Assembly: GCA_910588045.1 (NCBI GenBank)
Contig: CAJUPS010000002.1
Span: forward strand, 62,001-126,000
Source: an uncultured Oscillospiraceae bacterium
GTDB lineage: Bacteria > Bacillota > Clostridia > Oscillospirales > Oscillospiraceae
Direction: 5' to 3'
Length of the DNA: 64,000 nt
The notes under the pieces: generated by a model
Databases searched by the model: none
What the model was told of the DNA's origin: nothing
The model's input: the letters and a program-made list of their open reading frames with translations, nothing else
Part shown: one piece after another, positions 58,403 through 64,000 of the stretch
How the letters are laid out: each line of letters opens with the position of its first letter
How positions within the stretch are numbered: the first letter of the stretch is position 1
Translations under genes and position numbers: made by a program

Positions 58403-58464
58403 GGCGGGTTGTAACCGTCTGAAATAAGACGCACCATTTGTCTCTCGAATAATGACACCCTGAG

Positions 58465-58498
58465 AAGGGCTCGTAGCAATTCGCTGCGGGCCCTTTTT
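58465..58498 (+). terminator. terminator of tsf
   Basis: AAGGGCTCGTAGC pairs with GCTGCGGGCCCTT, then TTT. It lies 62 bp after the tsf stop; the mobile region starts after it. Confidence 0.85.
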
Positions 58499-58529
58499 CC
58501 ACCCCATCATCCCCCTGACTCCGCCCCGT

Positions 58530-59000
58530 TTTTCTTCCTTTCAGGGGGGATTTCTACGCAGAATCATCACCAAAATAACCCAGGTGTCCCCCCGAAAATT
58601 CTCCCCAGCGAGGGAGATTCTACGAGAAAAAAGCGTTCAAAATCTCTGCCAGTACCCCCAAATTTTCCCCGGAGACTCCCCCTGACGTCCACTCAAACTA
58701 GCCCCAGACGTTGTTCAAAAATGTTGAAAATTAGTTCAAGGATTGGCTGATTTTTAAGGTGTTCTCCTTGCTTTTTCCCAGAAATCTCCCCGAAGTATCC
58801 CCCTGAAAGGGACGCTAATGGGGAGAATGCAAGAGAAGATGAGTGGGAATGCCTGGTGCAGAGCGATCCCCCTCTGAAAGGGAAAATGCTGGGGGTTCGC
58901 AAGGGAGGATGAGCGGGAATTTCGCAGTCGAAGTAGTCCCCTGAAAAGGAGAAAAAATTGGGGTTTCGGGAGGGGGAGCGTGAGGGGAGAAATGCGGGAA
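58530..59000. repeat. gene-free region with G/A-rich degenerate repeats
   Basis: Three or four related blocks begin with CCCCTGAAAGG (at about 58799, 58870 and 58940), each followed by a GGGGAG or GGGGTT block and a GAGxxxGAGxGGGA block. An inverted copy, CCTTTCAGGGGGGATT, lies at about 58538. One strand is mostly purine over long stretches. No reading frame is convincing. It lies between the tsf terminator and the motif array at 59.1 kb. Confidence 0.7.
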
Positions 59001-59104
59001 AAAGTTGCAGAAATCAAGATTTTTGGCTTTTAGAAAAGTGCCATCTTACGGCAGACAATGGACAAAAATCGTGGACAAAGTGTTCATTATAAAAAAGACG
59101 TTCA

Positions 59105-59520
59105 CATAGTAATTGAGCTTAAGTCTATATCTTCTCAATTTTTGACGCAAAATTTTGTATTTCTCTTAATTCTTGCTGGTCAGGAGGGCCGAATTTTAAG
59201 AATAATTCCCCAGCACTGCAAAATTGAGAATAATTACACTTGAATTTTTCTTAGTTTTTGATCCTTCTAATGCTCGTGGAAATTGATGGGGCGAAGCCGG
59301 GGAGCTTATTGGGTGAGAGTGCGAAAATTGAGAATAATTCCTCTGGTATTTATTTTGAATTTCTAACTTTCCGCGAATTTTGCAGAATTGGGATGCCAAA
59401 ATTTGAGAATAATAGCTTGCATTTAATCTCAATTTTTTATTTACTCTAAATTTTGCTTGTCTGGAAGGGACGAAAATTGAGCGGAATTCCTTGGAGCCGC
59501 AAAAATTAAGATAAAAACTT
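59105..59520. repeat. array of a 16-bp AAAATTGAGAATAATT motif, probable transposon end
   Basis: Plus-orientation copies: about 59192-59208 (ATTTTAAGAATAATTC), 59220-59235 (exact), 59323-59340 (exact plus C), 59397-59414, 59471-59490 (AAAATTGAGCGGAATTCC) and 59499-59516. Inverted or partial copies lie at about 59131-59143, 59161-59171, 59242-59260 and 59421-59438. The dense, unevenly spaced array looks like multiple TnsB-binding sites of a Tn7-like end. The outer boundary was not pinned; a TGT-start near 59088-59110 is possible. Confidence 0.6.
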
Positions 59521-59544
59521 TAACGCGCGAAAGTGAGGTCGCTC

Positions 59545-59748
59545 ATGAAAAAACACAAGTACCGATTCCCTGAGCCAAGCTGCCGAGAATGTCCGCATCA
59601 CCAAGAAGTGGGCACCATCTTCAATTCGACCCGCTACTGTGGCGGATTCAAACGCAAAAAACCAAGGCGATTCCGCAGTTCAGATCCCGTATTCAAAATT
59701 CCCCGATGGTGTCCCAGGAGACTATCACCCAAGGTCTGCCGGATCTAG
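59545..59748 (+). CDS. small Cys-motif hypothetical protein in the mobile region
   Basis: A 67-residue basic protein: MKKHKYRFPEPSCRECPHHQ, EVGTIFNSTRYCGGFKRKKP, SDPVFKIPRWCPRRLSPKVC. Cysteines in CxxCPHH, YCGGF, WCP and KVC suggest a small zinc-binding fold. The family is unknown to me. GTGAGG lies 8 bp before the ATG. It is the first gene inside the motif array and is followed closely by the next small gene. Confidence 0.6.
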   Translation: MKKHKYRFPEPSCRECPHHQEVGTIFNSTRYCGGFKRKKPRRFRSSDPVFKIPRWCPRRLSPKVCRI

Positions 59749-59775
59749 TGCTTTGCGGATGAATGCTCTGAATAT

Positions 59776-60084
59776 ATGGAGTTGCTGTCCATTGCCAAGT
59801 TCAATCCAGATGAGCCGTACATCTATCCACTAGGCAGCCATTACACACTGCGACGGGAAATGCCCATCAGCATGACTGCAAAGCAGTTTTTCCAAGCAGC
59901 GCAGAGCGAACCTTTGGAAGATATACTGTCTGATTCGGACCTGGCCCTTGGGGAAGTGATCGAGATTGATGACGGGTTGCAGCCGTACTATTTTTACTAT
60001 TTTGGGCTTCTCAGGCTCATTCCGGCTCCGATTTTTCATCCGCTCAGAACACAAAAAGATGTCGACACGAAGGAGGAAAACTGA
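59776..60084 (+). CDS. hypothetical protein upstream of the YkgJ-type gene
   Basis: A 102-residue protein: MELLSIAKFNPDEPYIYPLG, then RREMPISMTAKQFFQAAQSE and LALGEVIEIDDGLQPYYFYYF GLL. No domain was recognised. There is a short acidic and aromatic C-terminal half. No clear ribosome site precedes the ATG. It ends right at the start of the YkgJ-type gene (TGA then ATG), so the two are likely co-translated. Confidence 0.55.
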   Translation: MELLSIAKFNPDEPYIYPLGSHYTLRREMPISMTAKQFFQAAQSEPLEDILSDSDLALGEVIEIDDGLQPYYFYYFGLLRLIPAPIFHPLRTQKDVDTKEEN

Positions 60085-60810
60085 ATGGATATCAGAAAAT
60101 TAGCAGAAGAGGGCCGCACGGAAGAACTCAAACAGCAGCTACTAGACCTGGACTCTCAATTCAATTTTAAGTGCCGAAAATGCGGCAAGTGCTGTAAGCA
60201 CCAAAACACGATCCTTTTCACCCCCCGAGACATTTTTCAGATTGCTCGGAAACTTCAAACAACGACAGGAGAAGTTATTAAAAGATACGCAGAAGCCTAC
60301 ATCGGCAGCACATCCAAAATTCCACTTGTCCACATGGTTCCTCGTGGTCAAAACGAGGTCTGTCCCTTCTTGGGGGATGGTCTCTGCTCCATTCATGATT
60401 GTAAACCAACGGCCTGCGCTCTGTTTCCGTTGGGACGGGTGGCCGTCAATAAAACCGCACTGGAAGGAGGAGAGGATGGCAATCAAGAAATTGAGTTCGA
60501 GGTCAAGTACATGCTCAACGACATTGATTGTGGCTCAAGAAAGCGTGTCAATACAGTTCGAGAATGGCTCGCACGGTTTGGGATTCCGGAGCAGGATGAA
60601 TTCTTTCTGTTATGGAGCAGGCTGACTATCCAGCTCCATGCGGCGATTTCAGAACTGGAAAAACAGCATGTATCCGAAGAGACAATGAATCTGTTTTGGA
60701 TCGCAGTCTTCGGCTCGCTATATCTGTCCTACGATACATCCAGAGAGTTCTTTCCCCAGTTTCAACGAATCGCGGAAAAATTGTTTACATTGTGTCAGGA
60801 ACTTATGTAG
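60085..60810 (+). CDS. YkgJ-family cysteine-cluster protein
   Basis: A 241-residue protein of the YkgJ (zinc- or iron-chelating Cys cluster, PF03692) family. The cluster motif is FKCRKCGKCCKHQNTILFTP near residue 30, then ICPFLGDGLCSIHDCKPTAC-type (here VCPFLGDGLCSIHDCKPTAC near 92) and ALFPLGRVAV, with DCGSRKRVNTVREWL later. The eight-Cys pattern is intact. Biological roles are not settled. AAGGAGGAAAACTGA precedes the ATG. It sits between the probable transposon end and the TnsA-like gene, so it may be cargo. Confidence 0.85.
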   Translation: MDIRKLAEEGRTEELKQQLLDLDSQFNFKCRKCGKCCKHQNTILFTPRDIFQIARKLQTTTGEVIKRYAEAYIGSTSKIPLVHMVPRGQNEVCPFLGDGLCSIHDCKPTACALFPLGRVAVNKTALEGGEDGNQEIEFEVKYMLNDIDCGSRKRVNTVREWLARFGIPEQDEFFLLWSRLTIQLHAAISELEKQHVSEETMNLFWIAVFGSLYLSYDTSREFFPQFQRIAEKLFTLCQELM

Positions 60811-60856
60811 ACTACAAAGCTACTTCCGATATCGATGCTATATGATGAGGTGAAAG

Positions 60857-61246
60857 ATGGAAAAGCTTGGTCAGAAGACGCGGAACATCAACTTTTTCAG
60901 CGAAAAAAACGGGAAAATGGTATGCCTGCACTCCCGCCATGCCAGAGACTATGCCAAGTACCTTGAAGCGCAGCCTTGGGTGGAGCGATATGAAGCAGGT
61001 GCGCCGCTGTCGCAGGAGCTATATGCACACATCAGTCCAGTCTGGATCAGGAGCGCCTATTTTCAGGTTCCCTGGGTATCGGATTTTCTGATTCACTTCG
61101 CAGATGGCAGAAAGGGCGTCCGTGAACTGGTCACTGCTGACGGCCTGCGTAGGAAGAATATTGTAGAAAAGCTGGAATTCTCACGAAGATACTGGGCGTC
61201 TACAGACATTGATAACTGGAAAGTCGTGCTGTTGCCGGAAGTCTGA
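60857..61246 (+). CDS. tnsA: TnsA-like protein with degenerate catalytic residues
   Basis: A 129-residue protein matching the N-terminal nuclease domain of Tn7-type TnsA: INFFSEKNGKMVCLHSRHAR, DYAKYLEAQPWVERYEAG, WVSDFLIHFADGRKGVRELV, and IVEKLEFSRRYWASTDIDNW KVVL. In active relatives the order is SxxE...PDF...EVK. Here the Glu position reads Ala (SRHARDY), the Asp is kept (VSDF), and EVK reads ELV, so the Lys is replaced. Alignments were by eye. It also lacks the C-terminal TnsC-binding domain of Tn7 TnsA (273 residues). A good ribosome site (GAGGTGAAAG) and an open frame suggest it is still expressed. Confidence 0.75.
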   Translation: MEKLGQKTRNINFFSEKNGKMVCLHSRHARDYAKYLEAQPWVERYEAGAPLSQELYAHISPVWIRSAYFQVPWVSDFLIHFADGRKGVRELVTADGLRRKNIVEKLEFSRRYWASTDIDNWKVVLLPEV

Positions 61247-62225
61247 CAGTATCACTCGATAAAAGCAGGTGGGGGATAAAAAATTCGGTACATCTCCTGA
61301 AATGCCTGATTTTGCAATGGTTTCCAAGGCTCGCTCCGTCCTATGAAATATACAGATTAGGATCCTTCGTGGAAGACATTTCGGGGCCGGCAGCAAAGTT
61401 TGGTCATGCGGAAAACAGAGAACCAATTTCATGATGTCAGCTTTGTCAAAAGCAGGCGGGGGATAAAAATTCGATACACCTTCTGAGATGCCTGATTTTG
61501 CAATGGTTTCAGAGCTTGGTTCCCCCCTATATAATATATAGATGGGATCCTTCGAGGTAGACATTCGGGCTGGCAAGGAAGAGTGGTCACCCTAAAGCAA
61601 GAATCAATTTCCTGCTGCTGACTTTTCCGGGAAAAAATCATTTGGCATAAAAACCAGGGCAACTCTTTCCTGCCGGCTGCTGGCGCTTGCGCCGCTCTCA
61701 AACTTGCATAAGAGACATCGCAAAAATTCCCTCTATATATACTTAGCGATTTTACACAAGAGATTTCCGAACTTTTACCAGCTAATTTACGCCGTTTCTT
61801 TCTGTATATTGAGAAGCTGAGAAGAAATTCGGACTAATTTTTCGATCCTGTTGCAAACAATGTATGGTTTTGCAACTATCATATGGTTTTCCGCATTTCT
61901 TCGCAGGCAGCCGTTTGGAGGCTGGCAAAGCAGTTGCAGCAGCTGAAACAGAATACTTCTTCCCTGCCAGCTGCATAGGTGTAGCGTACTACAAACTCAT
62001 GACAGGGACAGTGGAAAAATTTCTCCCATATATACTTAGAGATAAGGCGTTCAAAACTGCGGAACTTATAGCGGCTGATTTGTGCGATTTTATTATCAAA
62101 TTGCTAGAAATCGGGAATAAATTTGATTTAATTTTTTGAAGCTCTTGCGTGAAATTGTGCTTTTTTCAAAAAAATGTGCTTTTCTGATGTGCTTCCAGAT
62201 TCTAAAAAGGGAGGGAAGAGAGGTC
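61247..62225. repeat. 979-bp gene-free gap with tandem and inverted degenerate repeats
   Basis: Two tandem copies of about 185 bp (61253-61435 and 61438-61622) share AAAAGCAGG(T/C)GGGGGATAAAA, GCCTGATTTTGCAATGGTTTC and GGATCCTTCG. A second pair of about 110-130 bp (61655-61790 and 61955-62090) shares CCTGCC(G/A)GCTGC, TATATATACTTAG and GAACTT. The second pair appears to relate to the first in inverted orientation in part. A GTTGCAAA / TTTTGCAAC hairpin lies near 61853-61880. No coding region was convincing. It separates the TnsA-like gene from tnsB. Confidence 0.75.
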
Positions 62226-63968
62226 ATGACATCAAGATTTTTAACGCGAAATGGTGAAACTTACCGTGTGCTGCATCAGGATGGCGATGGCTGCTGGATG
62301 ATTTCCTTTGATAATCCCACAGAGCGTCCTTTCCGTGCGGCAGCAGCGGAGATGGGCAGCTTTCAGCGTGTTCCAGCACCGCAGGATTTTTCGTCAGAAG
62401 ATTGCAATTTGTCCTCAGCAGCGCACAAACGGCTTGCGCTTATTCAGCCTTTGTTGGATCAAGATATGGCTGCTGTTACAGATCACCGGTTGCGGCTTTC
62501 CATCGCTAAAGATATTGCAGATAAGCAGAATACCACGGTTCGGCGCATCTTGAGATTGTACTACCGCTATCTGGCAACCGGACAAGTTGCATTCTCCAAA
62601 AAGCGGGAAGTCAATGCCAACGACACCTACGATTGGGCCATCAAAGCACTCTACTTTTCTGCAAAAAGGCTCTCGCTGCGGGCTACATATGACATGATGC
62701 TGGTCCAAAAATATATTGGTTCGGACGGCAAACTGCTTGAAAATATCCCCTCTTGGTCAAGCTTCAGAAACTACTTCTATAGCCGTGACTACCACAAGCA
62801 GCCGAGAAAGACGATTGCCCGATCCGGCCTAACCAACTATCAGCGGAATGAGCGCCCAGTCTTCGGTTCAATCACGGATTGGAGGAACGCCCCAGGCAGC
62901 TATCAGATGGATGCTACGCAGGCGGATATTTACCTCGTTTCCCGCCATGATCGCAGCAAGGTGATTGGGCGTCCCTACATCTATTTGGCAGTCGATACAG
63001 CAACCCAGCTCATCGCTGGTGTCTATGTTGGCCTGGAATGTGATGAGAGCGCCGTGATGCTCTGCCTTGCCAATGCTGCTCAAGATAAGGTCGAATTTTG
63101 CCGAAAATACGGGATTGAGATTGATCCCACCCAATGGCCCTCACAGGGTCTCCCTCATGAGATCATCACGGACAAGGGAACTGAGTTTTTCGGCTCTCGG
63201 ATGCAGGAGTTGTGTCGGAAATATGGCGTTGAAATTCAGTCGTTGCCACCATTCCGACCGGATGGAAAGGGGCTGGTTGAGAAATCCTTTGACCTCATTC
63301 AGCAGCGGTACAAGCCGCTTTTGCGCGGAAAGGGCGTTATCGAACCGGACGCCCAGGAGCGTTGGGCGGTCGATTATCGGAGCCAAAGCGTCCTTACTCT
63401 GGACGAGTTTACCAAAATCGTGATCCATTGTGTCCTCTATATCAACTCCGGACGCATCCTTACAAATGCAGTAACTCCAGCCCAAAAGTGGCTCGACTCG
63501 GACGTGTCCCTTTTGGATGTCCCGCCTGAAGAATTATTCCTGATGTCCCTCCCCAGAGAAGCCGCAAAGTTGACCCGGAAGGGGCTGCGGCTCAACGGAT
63601 TGCTCTATGTCCCTATGGACATGGAAGGCTTGACGTTGGACAAGACCTATGATGTGGCATTCTCCCGTTCTGATCTCAGCTGTGTCTATATCCTCTTGGA
63701 TGACTGCTCCTTCAAGCCCTGCCGGCTCTCCCCGCACCAGGCCCAGTATAGTGGCCTGTCCCAGACGGAGGCCGATGCGCTGAAGCAAAACGAGCGAAAA
63801 CAACGCAGTGCTGCCAGAAAGCAGGAGGTTGCAGCTAGTGTGACGAGCATCCAGAGTATCCGTCAGATCGTCAAGGTCGCATCCGCTTCCGGTTCCGAGA
63901 AACCCAAGCAGGATGGGACAACCATCAGTGAGAATCGTTCCAGTGAAAGGGGGCTATTGATAACATGA
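62226..63968 (+). CDS. tnsB: TnsB-like DDE transposase (Mu/Tn7/Tn552 type)
   Basis: A 580-residue transposase. N-terminal helical DNA-binding parts (about 1-200) lead to an rve-type catalytic core: first Asp in GSYQMDATQADIYLVSRHDR near residue 224, second Asp in HEIITDKGTEFFGSRMQ near 314, Glu in PFRPDGKGLVEKSFDLIQQR near 355. A Mu-type C-terminal beta-barrel (about 470-540, RKGLRLNGLLYVPMDMEGLT) follows, then a polar tail (about 545-580) that in Tn7 contacts TnsC. All DDE residues are intact. The start is the ATG at 62226 after GGGAGGGAAGAGAGG. The stop overlaps the next gene as ATGA. Confidence 0.92.
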   Translation: MTSRFLTRNGETYRVLHQDGDGCWMISFDNPTERPFRAAAAEMGSFQRVPAPQDFSSEDCNLSSAAHKRLALIQPLLDQDMAAVTDHRLRLSIAKDIADKQNTTVRRILRLYYRYLATGQVAFSKKREVNANDTYDWAIKALYFSAKRLSLRATYDMMLVQKYIGSDGKLLENIPSWSSFRNYFYSRDYHKQPRKTIARSGLTNYQRNERPVFGSITDWRNAPGSYQMDATQADIYLVSRHDRSKVIGRPYIYLAVDTATQLIAGVYVGLECDESAVMLCLANAAQDKVEFCRKYGIEIDPTQWPSQGLPHEIITDKGTEFFGSRMQELCRKYGVEIQSLPPFRPDGKGLVEKSFDLIQQRYKPLLRGKGVIEPDAQERWAVDYRSQSVLTLDEFTKIVIHCVLYINSGRILTNAVTPAQKWLDSDVSLLDVPPEELFLMSLPREAAKLTRKGLRLNGLLYVPMDMEGLTLDKTYDVAFSRSDLSCVYILLDDCSFKPCRLSPHQAQYSGLSQTEADALKQNERKQRSAARKQEVAASVTSIQSIRQIVKVASASGSEKPKQDGTTISENRSSERGLLIT

Positions 63969-64000
63969 GGAAATACCCACCCGGCGAATCCGTCTGCGGC
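63965..64000 (+). CDS. start of the next transposition gene, probably tnsC (cut by window edge)
   Basis: Only MRKYPPGESVCG is in the window. The ATGA overlap with tnsB and the order in Tn7-like elements make an AAA+ regulator (TnsC/TniB) the expected product; the 12 residues do not prove it. Confidence 0.45.
   Translation, partial: MRKYPPGESVCG

Noticed and set aside
59105..59520. A CRISPR array in the AT-rich motif array
   Set aside because: The motif is 16 bp, varies, occurs in both orientations and has irregular spacing of 30-106 bp.
61253..61622. A CRISPR array in the tnsA-tnsB gap
   Set aside because: There are only two long (185-bp), diverged tandem copies and no short identical repeats with unique spacers.
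61181..61701. Minus-strand open frames across the 185-bp repeats
   Set aside because: The repeat copies do not stay in the same frame throughout, there is no ribosome site, and the translations match no family; they look like by-products of the repeats.

Overview
The window comes from a GC-rich, spore-forming, strictly anaerobic-type Firmicute, most like the Oscillospiraceae/Flavonifractor-Lawsonibacter group (inference). The support is the high GC of the core genes, Gram-positive style AGGAGG ribosome sites and TTGACA/TATAAT promoters, and sporulation genes (sigH, spo0A, spoIIAA-spoIIAB-sigF, a SpoIIM-family protein). Clostridial families such as DUF4364, a TSCPD protein and a zinc-ribbon protein behind sigH, plus Gram-positive wall-polymer enzymes, point the same way. 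No rRNA, tRNA or CRISPR array was seen.

Layout. 1-8.7 kb is mostly minus strand: a GNAT enzyme, a conserved Cys-rich protein, an EEP nuclease/phosphatase, a U32 peptidase, mltG, then HD hydrolase-tmk-tagA, with DUF4364 and a 60-residue Cys-rich peptide on plus. 8.8-10 kb is a SAP/DUF6434 gene split by a 162-bp MITE and an IS5-type remnant. 10-16.8 kb holds a ZIP transporter, the pfkA-tldD-tldE operon and a MATE exporter. 16.9-21.5 kb holds an EamA exporter, an S41 protease with SLH repeats, and ruvAB. 22.1-22.7 kb is a gene-free element with long inverted ends that seems to enclose a structured RNA. 22.7-34.3 kb runs on plus: glmM, sigH, galE, spo0A, trpS, wecA/tagO, wecB, mntP, mpg. 34.3-53.6 kb is mostly minus: an AKR/MerR pair, leuS, TepA, a BlaR1/BlaI-like pair, an S66 carboxypeptidase, an M20 amidohydrolase, the spoIIA operon, and a solute-binding lipoprotein with a two-component system. 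53.8-58.4 kb is plus: GNAT, gltX, SpoIIM-like, rpsB, tsf.

From about 58.5 kb to the right edge the DNA changes: it is AT-richer and full of repeats. It holds what I read as one end of a Tn7-like transposon: an array of a 16-bp motif, three small cargo-type genes including a YkgJ-type Cys-cluster protein, a TnsA-like protein that appears to lack two of three catalytic residues, a 1-kb repeat-filled gap, an intact TnsB-like DDE transposase, and the first codons of the next gene (probably tnsC), where the window ends.

How the genes connect. GlmM, WecA/TagO, WecB and TagA form a route to the GlcNAc-ManNAc lipid linkage unit of wall polymers. MltG, the S66 carboxypeptidase and the S41-SLH protein act on or at the envelope. 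SigH, Spo0A and SpoIIAA/AB/SigF form the entry cascade of sporulation, and inverted Spo0A-box-like sites lie upstream of spo0A and before spoIIA. The main unusual items are the Tn7-like element with the degenerate TnsA, the inverted-repeat RNA island at 22 kb, a three-copy intergenic hairpin repeat, a spoIIA promoter that overlaps a terminator, and the orphan propeller/solute-binding lipoprotein next to a histidine kinase.
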